Shown here piece after piece: positions 1 through 9,588 of a stretch of 64,000 bases of DNA. The notes under the pieces are model-generated. The model did not search any database, was not told the origin of the DNA, and worked only from the letters and a program-made list of their open reading frames with translations. The DNA comes from Acholeplasmataceae bacterium (GTDB taxonomy: Bacteria; Bacillota_I; Bacilli_A; Acholeplasmatales; Acholeplasmataceae). The first letter of the stretch is position 1, and every line of letters starts with the position of its first letter. The translations under genes were made by a program, and so were the position numbers. The stretch spans positions 191,518 through 255,517 of the forward strand of contig JAUVXD010000001.1 in assembly GCA_030603805.1 (NCBI GenBank). Direction: 5' to 3'.

Positions 1-169
1 TTTGCATGCCACTTGCTGATGGCACAATGTAATGAAATGAATAAATCACTGTTTCAATGACAGGCTTTATGAATAAGACTAAAAACCCAATCAGCCAGGG
101 TGAGATAAATAAAAGATTATAGAGTTGTTTTTTCTGATTAAGGGTGAGTCTCTTCTTTTTGCCTTTCAC
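1..169 (-). CDS. Sugar ABC transporter permease, N-terminal fragment (cut by window edge)
   Basis: Reading leftwards from a GTG at 169-167, the frame stays open to the edge, giving about 56 residues. They begin with a lysine-rich tail (KGKKKRLTLNQKK) and continue into a hydrophobic segment with the motif FISPWLIGFLVLF, which is typical of the first membrane helix of MalF-type permeases. The start is set by the GGAGGA of the upstream gene's last codons (174-179), five bases before GTG; the nearby ATG at 171-169 runs straight into TGA. The gene overlaps the 3' end of the DUF5696-like gene, so it belongs to the same operon. It would be a third permease in this operon. The conserved EAA loop lies outside the window, so the family call rests on the N-terminus only. 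Confidence 0.7.
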   Translation of the reverse strand, partial: MKGKKKRLTLNQKKQLYNLLFISPWLIGFLVLFIKPVIETVIYSFHYIVPSASGMQ

Positions 170-170
170 A

Positions 171-2765
171 TTATCCTCCAAGGATTTGGTATTGATAGGG
201 TTCTACAGTATGTGTTAAATAAGTTTGTGTTTGATGGGTCATATTAATTAAAAGTTTCTGATCAGTCAGATATGTCACCAGCACAAGTCCTGATGCCAGC
301 GTTTGATGATTTTTGATGATGCTTGTGCCTAAGGTTGCATAAATATCTTGAAGTAAGATGCTATAAGCAATAATCTCATCTTTCCAAACATCAAAAGATG
401 TTGCATACATGTAGTTAAAATATGAACTTGACTTAGTTACACTGCTATTCACATAAGTTAGATCATAAGCTAGACCAGAACCAGATGCAAGTGCACTTAA
501 AAACATCAAATCACTGGGTTTAATGCCCTTGGTGTTGGTGCTTTCAAGACGATATCGCATATGACCGTTTAAGATGAGTTGATAAAACGGAATGGAATAA
601 CTAAACATGTAATTGACTGAGCTTTGATAAGGCAGATCAGATACACTAGATGCATAAGGGATTGCATGCATAAAGGGTCTTCTTAAGGTGAGATCATAAG
701 AATGCTCTAAACGAGCAAGTGCATCATTGATGACGCCTTCAACAAGTGAAGGTGTTGTACCATCTCGCCCAAAGTCTGCTGTAAAGGTGTTTCCTAAATC
801 TCTTAATTCTAAAGCAGTGACACCAAGGGTTGATTGTTTTAAGAATTGATCGACAAATGAAGTGATATAACTTGGATTCATTAAATAATAAGTTCCAAGA
901 TCAGCACTTTCCTTCATCAACATACGAGATAAATCGTAGGGATAAAAAGCTCTTGTATAATCGCCAATCAGTTTTGCAGCATGTCTTTGACCATGAAACC
1001 CGTTTGAATTTTCATAAACATGAAGTATTGGAACATCTAAATTTAGACGAATATCTTCTGATGTTGCATAGCTTAATAAGTTATTAAAATCTCTTCTTGA
1101 GCCTAATGCACGTTCAAGGTTTAATGAGGTCATAGGTTTTCCAAGCATGCCACCTTCTGACCATCCTTGATAGGTATAAGAGTTAACATATCCTGATAAA
1201 CTTTCCATAATAAGCTTCGCATCCCTAAAGGATGTTAGAGCAATCATTTTTTCATAAGGTATACCGATAAAAAACGCACGATCCTTAATGGCACCAATCA
1301 AGTTGATATGAATATCAGGTATATAGTTTTCTTTGGGTTTTTCACCAAAGAGATAATCTTGATAGGATTCAACCATATTCATATAGGTGATATCATCTGT
1401 TTTTTCTAATAAACGATATCTCACTTGATAATCGATTTCATTTAAGGGTTTAGAATACATATCAATGACGACACCAGATAAGCTAAATGCATCTTTATGC
1501 CTGTAAATAATCGTGGGATAAATGGCATTGAGTGCATTATTTGAGGATGCTCGTCTGATTTGAAGTAAAGATTGCATCGCACCAGATTCAATAATGCCAA
1601 AGATTCCAAAGTTTTCTTTTGCGAGTCCAAAGACTGGCATTAAAATACTTTCTTGATCCAAATAAGGTGTGTAATGTGTTGATAACAAGGATCTAGCATC
1701 ATAGAACCCTTTGGTATATCTTGTATAGTTAAAATCAGGGCGACTGAGTTCAACAATGGCACCACTACCATCAGGAACAAACATAAAGGCATCACTATGA
1801 TTTTGAGTACTAAAGAAATAGGGTAGTAAATCAATATCTTGAATAAATAAGGATTCCTCATCATTAAAGGATAAGGATTCTTCTTTAATTTCTGGTAGAA
1901 CAACTCGTGCTATGAAATCGCCTTGATCAAGCTTATATTCCACAGGAATTTTAAAGCTTGGGATTTCAATAAAATTATTTCGAATGTTAAATGCACGATT
2001 GAGTTCAAATAAGGTTTCAAAAGTTAACCCATATTCTTCATACCAAACTGAATAAATTCGATCTATAAAGGGTTGTGCAATTGAACTCACAATTTGATAG
2101 AAGTTTGCACCTGAAGGTCTTTGATAAACATTTTGAAGTGCAATTTTACCTGAAGCATTGGTTTGAGCATGTAGTTCATCATATAGTGTTTCAGTAATGC
2201 GTTGTGGCATCCAAGATAAAGATGGTGTATGAACACCCATATGATAGATGACGCGAACCCCACCTTCGATGATGATGACCTCATATTTTTGACGAGAAAT
2301 GCTATGGGTAAAGGCATCAAGTCTTTTACCTGTTGTCCAACCTTCATACATATAAGTGATAAATAAAGGTGCTCTTTGAAGATTTTGATTGGCTTCATTA
2401 AGCGCTGAATTGACTTTAAGTGTTTCAAAAATGGCACCAGTTTGATGATCTTCTATGATGATATTGGTTGTGATGAGATTTATCGATAAACTTCTAAAGT
2501 TGTTTTCAACAGAAGGTGAAACAACTTCAATGATGTCAGGTGTATTTCCTAATTGAATCTGTTCATAGTTGATTTGAATAGTTTCACCTGATTCATAGAT
2601 GTATTCTGGTATATCTAAAGTATCTTTTCTCAATCGAAACCCAAAGATAAGATTCAAGACCAAAATAAGAACCATGGCACTTAAGATAACAAGAACTGTT
2701 TGTCTTTTGTGTGCTAAAGTCCAATGGTAAACTTGATTGACTTTTGATTTGAGATTACGATACAT
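171..2765 (-). CDS. DUF5696-like membrane-anchored protein
   Basis: 864 residues. One transmembrane helix lies at about residues 23-42 after a short basic N-terminus, and the large remainder is predicted to be outside the cell. There is no lipobox. Overall organisation and neighbours (sugar permeases, a Yip1-like protein, a propeller/TPR protein, a large solute-binding protein) match the DUF5696 proteins found in Bacillota carbohydrate loci. The middle region has features suggesting a TIM-barrel-like fold (segments such as IRLNLDVPILHVY), but I recognise no catalytic motif, so no enzyme activity is claimed. The AGGTG preceding ATG at 2765 is a usable ribosome binding site. Family assignment is from memory and needs a profile search; a surface sugar-handling role is inferred from context. 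Confidence 0.6.
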   Translation of the reverse strand: MYRNLKSKVNQVYHWTLAHKRQTVLVILSAMVLILVLNLIFGFRLRKDTLDIPEYIYESGETIQINYEQIQLGNTPDIIEVVSPSVENNFRSLSINLITTNIIIEDHQTGAIFETLKVNSALNEANQNLQRAPLFITYMYEGWTTGKRLDAFTHSISRQKYEVIIIEGGVRVIYHMGVHTPSLSWMPQRITETLYDELHAQTNASGKIALQNVYQRPSGANFYQIVSSIAQPFIDRIYSVWYEEYGLTFETLFELNRAFNIRNNFIEIPSFKIPVEYKLDQGDFIARVVLPEIKEESLSFNDEESLFIQDIDLLPYFFSTQNHSDAFMFVPDGSGAIVELSRPDFNYTRYTKGFYDARSLLSTHYTPYLDQESILMPVFGLAKENFGIFGIIESGAMQSLLQIRRASSNNALNAIYPTIIYRHKDAFSLSGVVIDMYSKPLNEIDYQVRYRLLEKTDDITYMNMVESYQDYLFGEKPKENYIPDIHINLIGAIKDRAFFIGIPYEKMIALTSFRDAKLIMESLSGYVNSYTYQGWSEGGMLGKPMTSLNLERALGSRRDFNNLLSYATSEDIRLNLDVPILHVYENSNGFHGQRHAAKLIGDYTRAFYPYDLSRMLMKESADLGTYYLMNPSYITSFVDQFLKQSTLGVTALELRDLGNTFTADFGRDGTTPSLVEGVINDALARLEHSYDLTLRRPFMHAIPYASSVSDLPYQSSVNYMFSYSIPFYQLILNGHMRYRLESTNTKGIKPSDLMFLSALASGSGLAYDLTYVNSSVTKSSSYFNYMYATSFDVWKDEIIAYSILLQDIYATLGTSIIKNHQTLASGLVLVTYLTDQKLLINMTHQTQTYLTHTVEPYQYQILGG

Positions 2766-2768
2766 AGG

Positions 2769-2905
2769 TCACCTATTGAGTCGATATAAGAATTCTTCTA
2801 GGAAAGACCAGATAAAGCCTAGAAGTTGTTGTAAGAGTGAAAAGAATAAAAGTAGGACAAAGACGATCACTAACATGGAAACTAAAGTGAGTATTAAAGT
2901 AAAAA
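2769..2905 (-). pseudogene. Out-of-frame C-terminal part of the Yip1-family protein
   Basis: About 45 codons in the frame next to the upstream Yip1-like gene encode a strongly hydrophobic helix followed by FLEEFLYRLNR and a stop 3 bases before the DUF5696-like start. An ATG exists inside it at 2876 but I see no Shine-Dalgarno sequence before it (the preceding bases read TTTAGTTTCC), so it is unlikely to be an independent small gene. It is better read as the displaced last helix of the Yip1-like protein. Confidence 0.55.
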
Positions 2906-3412
2906 TGTTTTGGACAAAGTAAATTGATGCATGACAATGAGTCCAACTAAGACTAAGAAGCCTGTCCAAATAAAGCCTAAACCCATCATGACTGTAATAA
3001 AGATCATTTCAGATTCGACAAAGACATTGGATAAGATGACCGAAATGATTCGACTGATTAATAGAGGAAATAATGCATAAGCAAGAAGTTTAAAAATTTC
3101 GTCCATTTTGCCTTTACCATCGAGTAAAGTGGTCATCGACCAGTTGGCTAAAACCATTAAGAGTAATGGAAATACTGAAGTAATTAGGATTACAATTGCA
3201 TTCATTTCTCTTGGGTCAAAGGTATTTAAGATAAATCCTGTATATTGATATTCAATAATGGACATGATACCCATGAGTAAGATCAGCGTCACTGCAACTG
3301 AAATTTTACCTTCATGTTTATCTTTAATGTCATCATAACCCTTAAAGGGTCTAAAGATTAAAGAAATCGGGAAATCCCAGAAATCGTGTTTGATTTGTTT
3401 GAGGATGTTCAT
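2894..3412 (-). CDS. Yip1-family membrane protein, reading frame ends early (apparent frameshift)
   Basis: 172 residues from ATG at 3412, chosen because GGAGG lies 8 bases upstream and the ATG overlaps the TGA of the preceding gene (ATGA, positions 3409-3412), which suggests translational coupling. About four hydrophobic helices follow an N-terminal stretch (DFPISLIFRPFKGYDDIK) typical of Yip1-family proteins in sugar operons. The frame stops after SKTFLL. The next frame continues with IFTLILTLVSMLVIVFVL and a terminal FLEEFLYRLNR (to 2769), which looks like the missing last helix. Adding one T to the T5 run on the minus strand (2901-2905) would join the two. Either the base is lost in this strain or it is a homopolymer sequencing error. 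Confidence 0.7.
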   Translation of the reverse strand: MNILKQIKHDFWDFPISLIFRPFKGYDDIKDKHEGKISVAVTLILLMGIMSIIEYQYTGFILNTFDPREMNAIVILITSVFPLLLMVLANWSMTTLLDGKGKMDEIFKLLAYALFPLLISRIISVILSNVFVESEMIFITVMMGLGFIWTGFLVLVGLIVMHQFTLSKTFLL

Positions 3413-4827
3413 TCTGGCTTCCTCCTCAACGTCAATAGAATGCCTGCAACTCCAACGATACCAACCAAGAAAATCCATGTAAAGTTAGATCTCAGCCATT
3501 CATTACGATACTTTTCGTAAGCTCTTGAGTAATAAATGCGATTATTACCAAGTCTAAAGTAATCAACTGCATCTTTATATTGTTCATTTTGATAGAAAAC
3601 TTTACCAATACCCACATAAGCAAGATCATAGTTCGTATTTAAGGTAAGTACTGTTTCCCAGTAGGATTTGGATGTTTCAAAATCGCCTTGATAATAATGA
3701 TAGACCGCTTGATTAATGGCATGTCCATAATCGGTTGGTGCCATGACAAAGACTTTATTTAATGCTTGATCAACGACTAAGATTTTGTCTTGATGCCACT
3801 TAATCGAGACAGGAAACTCGAACTGATTTTCTGAACTACCTCTATTTCCTAGAATATAGAGTAATTCTCCATTATCGTTATACGCAAAGATGCGATTCAT
3901 TTGAGTATCTAAGGCTATATAAATACCGTAATTATTGATATCAATGGATCTAAATGTTGATTTTTTGTTATCCCCAAGATTCACATCGCCACGAACAGGA
4001 ATATTGCCATTTTGAATTAAGATATCTTCCCCTTTAAAATTAAACTTTTGAATGGGGTTTACATTAGCAGATTCTGTGGTTGTGTAGATAAATCCTCTAG
4101 AATCCACAGCAAGCGATGTAAAAACAACAGGTAAATAAAGCTGCAAGCGACTTCTCGCTTCATCAGAGATGAGTTGTCTCCAAAAATAATCAATTAAATT
4201 CACTTCAACTTCATTGGTTCCAACAAATTGTTTAAAGTTACCATCAAAATCAAACTCCATTAAACCTTCATAAACATCACGGTTAATCACAAAGATTCTA
4301 CCTGATCTATCTACAGCAATTTTTAAGGGCTTAAATGCTAAGTCTTCCATCGATGGAATATCTTCTGGCATATAAATCGATTTGATGTATCGAAGACCAT
4401 GGATGGGTTGTCCAAATTCATCGGTATGAGCTAAAATTGCGATACGCTCTGTATCTGTATCAGAGACATAAATAAAATCATCTGTTATGGCAATCGAAGT
4501 TGATCTTCTTAAACGATCTGAATTTCCATCTTCATTGATAAAGTTGCTAAAGTGATATTGAAACTCATAAAGATGATTAAAGACATATAAACCTAGAGCT
4601 TCATCTAAAACATAAATAAAGTTTTTGCCCACAGCCACATCAGTCAATCTAATGAAACTTTGAATACTTGCAGAACTCGCATTAATCTCAGATTGATAAC
4701 GATATGCAGCTGGTGCATGGACGACTTGTCCAAAGTAATCATAATTGTAGGAGGATGCCTCACTCTTCATACCAAAAGTTAAAAGCATTAATGGTGTGAG
4801 CATCAATAAGATCAGTATCTTCTTCAT
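3409..4827 (-). CDS. Membrane-anchored beta-propeller (NHL-like) and TPR protein
   Basis: 472 residues. A signal peptide (about 1-24) is followed by repeated blades of roughly 50 residues (about 45-370), seen in patterns such as SIAITDDFIYVSDTDTERI, KIAVDRSGRIFVINRD and SIDINNYGIYIALDTQ. These resemble NHL/SMP-30-type propeller repeats. Then come two TPR-like helical pairs (about 375-440, for example DFETSKSYWETVLTLN) and a C-terminal membrane helix (about 447-465) ending in RRKPE. The bulk is therefore outside the cell and anchored at its C-terminus. It is translationally coupled to the Yip1-like gene. Function is unknown; a scaffold or glycan-binding role with the importer is inferred from the operon alone. 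Confidence 0.7.
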   Translation of the reverse strand: MKKILILLMLTPLMLLTFGMKSEASSYNYDYFGQVVHAPAAYRYQSEINASSASIQSFIRLTDVAVGKNFIYVLDEALGLYVFNHLYEFQYHFSNFINEDGNSDRLRRSTSIAITDDFIYVSDTDTERIAILAHTDEFGQPIHGLRYIKSIYMPEDIPSMEDLAFKPLKIAVDRSGRIFVINRDVYEGLMEFDFDGNFKQFVGTNEVEVNLIDYFWRQLISDEARSRLQLYLPVVFTSLAVDSRGFIYTTTESANVNPIQKFNFKGEDILIQNGNIPVRGDVNLGDNKKSTFRSIDINNYGIYIALDTQMNRIFAYNDNGELLYILGNRGSSENQFEFPVSIKWHQDKILVVDQALNKVFVMAPTDYGHAINQAVYHYYQGDFETSKSYWETVLTLNTNYDLAYVGIGKVFYQNEQYKDAVDYFRLGNNRIYYSRAYEKYRNEWLRSNFTWIFLVGIVGVAGILLTLRRKPE

Positions 4828-4829
4828 GG

Positions 4830-5726
4830 CTACTCCTTAATGCCTGATGTCGACATGGTTTCGACAACATTGCTTTGTGAAATGATAAAAACAGTAATTG
4901 GAATTGAGATCATCAGTAGCGATGCTGCACCTGCAACACCTGCTCTTGCGACACCACCCGCAACAATCGATGAAATAGCATCAGTCATCGTCTTCCAACG
5001 TTCACTATAGATAAATGCGCCACCCGCTGCACTCCATAGACCTTGAAATGAGAAAATCACTAAGGTTAAAATTGCAGGTTTCACTTGTGGCATGACGACT
5101 TTAAATAAAATCGTCATTTCGCTTGCGCCATCGACTCTTGCAGATTCAATTAATGCCATAGGCACTTGTTCCATAAACTGTTTTAACAAGTATAGACCAA
5201 GCGATGCTGAAAAAGCAGGTAAGATTAAGGCAAACGGTGTGTTAATCAAACCAAAGAATGAAATGGTAATATAGTTTGGCACTTGCGTGACTTCTTGTGC
5301 AAACATTAATGATAAGACAACGACTGCAAACATAAACTTTTTGCCAGGAAATTCATATTTCGCTAAAGGATAAGCTGCCATCGAAGCTAAAATGACGTGT
5401 CCTGCAGTACCGACTGCTGTATAAAATAACGTATTGAAAAAGTATCTAGACACAGGAACCCAAGAATCATTTAAAATTCTAAAAAGATCACTAAAATTTT
5501 GAAAAGTTGGGTTTCTGACAATGAGTTGTGGTGGAAATCTAAAGATTTCATCTAATGGTTTAAAGGCATTGGATGCGACATAAATGAGTGGCCATGCACT
5601 AAATAAACCAAAGCCTGCTAAAGCGAGGAATAAAAGAACATCCATTGTCTTAGAACGATTTAATCTTTTCTTCTTCTGACTTTTAACATATGTTCTAACT
5701 TTCTGATAAAGGGTCTGGGTCATCAT
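4830..5726 (-). CDS. Carbohydrate ABC transporter permease, MalG type
   Basis: 298 residues with about six membrane helices. The cytoplasmic EAA loop that contacts the ATPase is seen as ESARVDGASEMTILFKVVMP (about residues 190-210). The C-terminus ends MSTSGIKE, the usual MalG-type ending. The start codon overlaps the stop of the MalF-type permease gene (shared bases around 5726), so the two are co-translated and would form the channel heterodimer. The substrate is not readable from the sequence; the locus suggests an oligomannose or N-glycan fragment. No ATPase gene lies in this window, so a shared MsmK/UgpC-type ATPase encoded elsewhere must energise it. Confidence 0.9.
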   Translation of the reverse strand: MMTQTLYQKVRTYVKSQKKKRLNRSKTMDVLLFLALAGFGLFSAWPLIYVASNAFKPLDEIFRFPPQLIVRNPTFQNFSDLFRILNDSWVPVSRYFFNTLFYTAVGTAGHVILASMAAYPLAKYEFPGKKFMFAVVVLSLMFAQEVTQVPNYITISFFGLINTPFALILPAFSASLGLYLLKQFMEQVPMALIESARVDGASEMTILFKVVMPQVKPAILTLVIFSFQGLWSAAGGAFIYSERWKTMTDAISSIVAGGVARAGVAGAASLLMISIPITVFIISQSNVVETMSTSGIKE

Positions 5727-6664
5727 TAAGTCCCTACCTTTCTCAGAACTTTTTGAATAAACTTATTCGCAAAGATCATGAATAAAAATAAAACAGTTGC
5801 AATCGCAGAGGCATAACCCAGTTCATAACGAATCATTCCAAAATCATCTAAGTGATTAATGATGGTATGACCTGCATAATCGGTACTTGGGAAGCCAAGT
5901 AGATTTTTAGACAATAAACCAATCCCAAAGGATCCTGTAATTTGCATCACAGCACCAAACATCAGCTGTGGCACCATTTGAGGCAGTGTAATAAACCAAA
6001 GTTCTTGCCATCTATTTCTAATCCCATCAATCGCACCTGCTTCATAAAGCGTACGATCACAATTTTGAAGACCTGCAATGAAGGCTAAGAAACCCACACC
6101 TAAGCTCATCCATAATTGAACAACAATTAAGATAGGCAGTGCATACTGTGGATTTTGAAGCCATAAAATAGGTTCTCTAATGATATTAAAACGTATGAGA
6201 TAAGCATTTAAGAATCCATAAATATCACCAGAGAAGATTAGTAGCCAAATGGTAAATGCAGCTCCAGATAATGAAGGTGCATAGAAAATTAAGGTCATAA
6301 AGGTTCTTAACCTTCTTGGAAGTTCATTGATAAGCCATGCAAAGACAAAGGCTAAAAGATAACTGACAGGTCCTGTGACAATAGCTAAAACAAATGTATT
6401 TCTAATTGAGGTCATAAAGACATCATCATCTAAGAAAAGGCGTAAATAGTTATTAAAGCCAATAAAACGAGGTGCTTCAAGCATATTGTAATAGGTTAAA
6501 GATAATCCCATTGACATTAAAACAGGGAAAACAGTAAAAATAAAGAATAGGATAAAATAAGGTGCAAGCATAAAATAGAACACCTTATTTTTCTTCATCA
6601 GGTATTTGTTCATTTCCCATTTTTCTTTAAATGTCATAACTTTGGGTTGGGATGCTTGCGTCAT
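5726..6664 (-). CDS. Carbohydrate ABC transporter permease, MalF type
   Basis: 312 residues with six predicted membrane helices after a basic N-terminus. The EAA loop reads YEAGAIDGIRNRWQELWFIT (about residues 215-235), which defines the MalF/UgpA permease class. It pairs with the MalG-type permease that starts within its stop codon. Upstream, 13 bases separate it from the large solute-binding protein gene. Its Shine-Dalgarno is GAGGTC, a few bases before ATG at 6664. Confidence 0.9.
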   Translation of the reverse strand: MTQASQPKVMTFKEKWEMNKYLMKKNKVFYFMLAPYFILFFIFTVFPVLMSMGLSLTYYNMLEAPRFIGFNNYLRLFLDDDVFMTSIRNTFVLAIVTGPVSYLLAFVFAWLINELPRRLRTFMTLIFYAPSLSGAAFTIWLLIFSGDIYGFLNAYLIRFNIIREPILWLQNPQYALPILIVVQLWMSLGVGFLAFIAGLQNCDRTLYEAGAIDGIRNRWQELWFITLPQMVPQLMFGAVMQITGSFGIGLLSKNLLGFPSTDYAGHTIINHLDDFGMIRYELGYASAIATVLFLFMIFANKFIQKVLRKVGT

Positions 6665-6677
6665 AGAGACCTCTAAT

Positions 6678-9566
6678 CTAATCTAAATTAAACTCTTCAC
6701 GTTTTGATCTAATTTCTCGATCAATTTCTCTTGCATATTCATTCATAACTTCAAGGGGATTATATCCATCATTGACGACGGCTAAAAATGCATAAGTATA
6801 CATTCTAGTTGTCATATAGCCACCAGGTACTTGTGGAATACCTTTGGACCTTGACATCATTTCTAATATAATTGTTAAATCTCTTGCGGGCCAAGAAAGT
6901 TGTGCGAGTGCTTCTTTGTTGGCTGTTGGATATCTGGCTGCAGCCCCCATAATCGTTTCTAGTTCTCTTGCATACTGAATTTGTGTCTCAGTTGAGGTCC
7001 ACCATTTTAAGAATGCCCAAGAAGCTTCAGGAGATTTGGTGTCTTTAAGCATCATCGATGCAAATGGGACATTGGATGTCACCATTTGATGTTCAGTATC
7101 CATACCTGGTACAGTTGCAATCGCCCATTTGCCGCTAATTTCAGGAGCAAAGACGACTAAGGTGTTATAAATGGAATAATCCATTATCCCAGCAGCAATT
7201 TCACCACTTCTAAAACGATTGACGAAGTTTGCTTGTGTTGGGACACCATAACTGGTGAAAAGTTCTGTAAACATTCTAAATGCTTCTTTTGCCTGTGGTG
7301 TGAGTAAGCCGGTTTGACGACCATCATTTAAATAGAATGCACCACCGTGCTGGTATAAAAGTGTGCCAAAGAGTCCTGCATAAACAGTGTTATTCGCTGC
7401 AGTTGCTAGCGAAGTTGAACCAGAATCCACAAAGAAATCTAAATTGGCAGTGTTTAGTTGTGTTAGTAGTTGATAAACTTCAGTCCATGTTTCTGGTACT
7501 GTAAGTGATAAATTGTTAAAGATATCTGTTCGGTAAAAAAAGACAGGGAATGTTTGTTGTTCAGGTAGTGCATAGACGCCATCTAAATATTTAAAAGGAG
7601 TTAACGCACTTTCATAAAAGCGGTTGGCAACCATATCAAAATCACTAAACTGTGTTAAATCATAAGCTGCATTTCTAAAGGCGAAATCAATCGGTGTACC
7701 TTCTGCAATCATTAATGCGACATCAGGACCTCGATTCGAAACTGTTGCACGCAGTAACACATCGCGACTCACAAGTTCTAAATCGATATTGATATCTTCA
7801 TCAAAATAGTCATCAATGAGACGTCTTAAGATTTGTGCATTATCTCGACCTGCAGTCACCCATACACGAATCGTTTCTCCATCACCACCGCCACCAAAGG
7901 CGTCGTTATCTTGAAAAAACGAGAAGAAAAAGCGTCTAAACTCATGCAAAATTGATTCAAAAATATTGTCCTTACCGCGTTCTAATTTAAGGTTAGGATC
8001 AAAGAAACTAAAATGATCAAGCGTTAGTGGTTGTTCGCTTTCCTGCATAATCCATGTACCGAGAGCTGAAATATTTGATTCCATACTCGTCAGTTCTCTA
8101 ACGATTAGTTCAGGATCTTTGATAAACCTTTCAAGTTGAATGCTCATATTTGATAAAATCGAGGTTTGAGCAGCACTGCTTGAACTGATTTCTTTATACG
8201 AGTTAATCACTTCAGTCAAACGCTCATATTCTGTTATTAAGATTGATTTAAGATTTAAAATATTTCTTTCAAGTTGATAGTCACGATAAGGTTGTGGGTT
8301 CACAGTTGTATACATGATGATGGATAAATAAAGCTGATTCAGTCGATTAATTGATTGACTAACCTGATTGACTGCATCGCCTACATTACCTAATGAAATC
8401 TGGAATTTGATTTCTCTAACACCGGATTCTAAGTAGAATAGATAAGGTTCATCAGGTGTTCCAATCACATAGTTATTAAACGATGAATTATAGGAAAAAG
8501 GTAGGTAAGATGCTTCCTTAAAGGGGACGACCCCATCAATCGTGATTTGTCTTGAGACGAATGAGCCTTGTTTAATATCTTGTTTCATTCTAAAGTTTAA
8601 AGCGTAGAGTCCAGACTCTGGCACTTCCAGTTGATAAGATACCCAATAACCTGGCAGTCTCCAAGAATAAATACCCATCACATTGAGGACAGTTCTTCTA
8701 CCTTGAAACTTTGGATAGGAAAGAAAACTAGATGTATCAGCAAGCGGAATCATTGTCGGTGAATTTTTTTCAAACATATGTTCAGCTTGAACTGTTAACT
8801 TCGCATCTTCAACGATTTGATAATTTTTTTCTTCATAGACTGCTTTCATCTCTTGATAGGTTTTAACTCTAGGTAGACCGATAAAAGAGATGGATTTAAT
8901 TTGAAGAGGTTCTCTAATCGATTCAAAAGAAAGTGTATGATTACCTGTCTCTAAATAAACATAGTAGGGATCGACTTCATATTTTTCATAATCATCGACA
9001 AAGTGATTAACTAATCTCACTTTTTCGACTTGTCTTGGTCTAATTTGATTGCCAAACCTGTCTTCTAAGATTTCAGTTTGATCTTCCCATATACGAGATA
9101 GACGAATGCGTTCAAATTCAGTAAAGGGGACTTCACCATTAATTAAAATCTGACGTTCAATCGCTGAAGACTTTCCAGTGATGCCTAAAGACTCAATTTC
9201 TACGATTTGATAATATTCAATTCTTAAATTGTATAACCCTGGAGTATCCACATCAAAACGCCATGTAATGATGCCTTGCTCATCTGTAATCAATGTTGAG
9301 TTCAATTGATGATAAACCATGGATGTTTGATCTAAATCAATATCAAATATATTGACAGTAACGATATCATCAAAAATGATGTTTTTATCTTGATGATGAT
9401 CCATATAAGCACGGTAACTACCTTCAATAAGAAGCGTATCACTAACGCGTGCTAAGTATGATGAAATAGACCCCGAATACAAAGGTCTTTGTGATTGGAT
9501 CAACGAGATGATGGATAAAGATGTTAAAGTGATGAGCAACAGGATGGTAATAATCTTTTTCTTCAT
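6678..9566 (-). CDS. Large extracellular solute-binding protein with N-terminal beta-sandwich modules
   Basis: 962 residues from ATG at 9566, chosen over an upstream in-frame TTG because TGGAG lies about 6 bases before it. A hydrophobic signal/anchor (about 1-24) has no lipobox cysteine. Two similar beta-rich modules follow (about 25-245 and 265-410); each contains a phrase of the type 'gly-leu-tyr-asn/ala-leu...' and an 'I-dG-x-VPF' element (ILINGEVPF and ITIDGVVPF), suggesting a duplicated carbohydrate-binding-like domain. A helical stretch (about 415-540) leads to a type 1 solute-binding domain (about 550-950, with GDGETIRVWVTAGRDN and WAFLKWWTSTETQIQYA). The size is about twice that of a normal binding protein. 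The gene lies between the lipoprotein SBP and the permeases, so this importer may use two binding proteins. Confidence 0.8.
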   Translation of the reverse strand: MKKKIITILLLITLTSLSIISLIQSQRPLYSGSISSYLARVSDTLLIEGSYRAYMDHHQDKNIIFDDIVTVNIFDIDLDQTSMVYHQLNSTLITDEQGIITWRFDVDTPGLYNLRIEYYQIVEIESLGITGKSSAIERQILINGEVPFTEFERIRLSRIWEDQTEILEDRFGNQIRPRQVEKVRLVNHFVDDYEKYEVDPYYVYLETGNHTLSFESIREPLQIKSISFIGLPRVKTYQEMKAVYEEKNYQIVEDAKLTVQAEHMFEKNSPTMIPLADTSSFLSYPKFQGRRTVLNVMGIYSWRLPGYWVSYQLEVPESGLYALNFRMKQDIKQGSFVSRQITIDGVVPFKEASYLPFSYNSSFNNYVIGTPDEPYLFYLESGVREIKFQISLGNVGDAVNQVSQSINRLNQLYLSIIMYTTVNPQPYRDYQLERNILNLKSILITEYERLTEVINSYKEISSSSAAQTSILSNMSIQLERFIKDPELIVRELTSMESNISALGTWIMQESEQPLTLDHFSFFDPNLKLERGKDNIFESILHEFRRFFFSFFQDNDAFGGGGDGETIRVWVTAGRDNAQILRRLIDDYFDEDINIDLELVSRDVLLRATVSNRGPDVALMIAEGTPIDFAFRNAAYDLTQFSDFDMVANRFYESALTPFKYLDGVYALPEQQTFPVFFYRTDIFNNLSLTVPETWTEVYQLLTQLNTANLDFFVDSGSTSLATAANNTVYAGLFGTLLYQHGGAFYLNDGRQTGLLTPQAKEAFRMFTELFTSYGVPTQANFVNRFRSGEIAAGIMDYSIYNTLVVFAPEISGKWAIATVPGMDTEHQMVTSNVPFASMMLKDTKSPEASWAFLKWWTSTETQIQYARELETIMGAAARYPTANKEALAQLSWPARDLTIILEMMSRSKGIPQVPGGYMTTRMYTYAFLAVVNDGYNPLEVMNEYAREIDREIRSKREEFNLD

Positions 9567-9588
9567 GGTGTCTCCAGACAAATCAATG

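Noticed and set aside
872-1087. Plus-strand ORF opposite the DUF5696-like gene
   Set aside because: It lies wholly inside a well-supported minus-strand gene, with no ribosome binding site or promoter of its own.
2087-2437. 116-residue minus-strand ORF inside the DUF5696-like gene
   Set aside because: It is a frame shadow of the larger gene and has no recognisable protein features.
2769-2876. Independent 35-residue membrane peptide from the ATG at 2876
   Set aside because: No Shine-Dalgarno precedes the ATG, and the frame fits better as the out-of-frame last helix of the Yip1-like protein.
2901-2907. Programmed -1 frameshifting in the Yip1-like gene
   Set aside because: The run reads A-TTT-TTA, not a clear slippery heptamer, and no strong downstream hairpin is seen; sequence error or a real indel is simpler.
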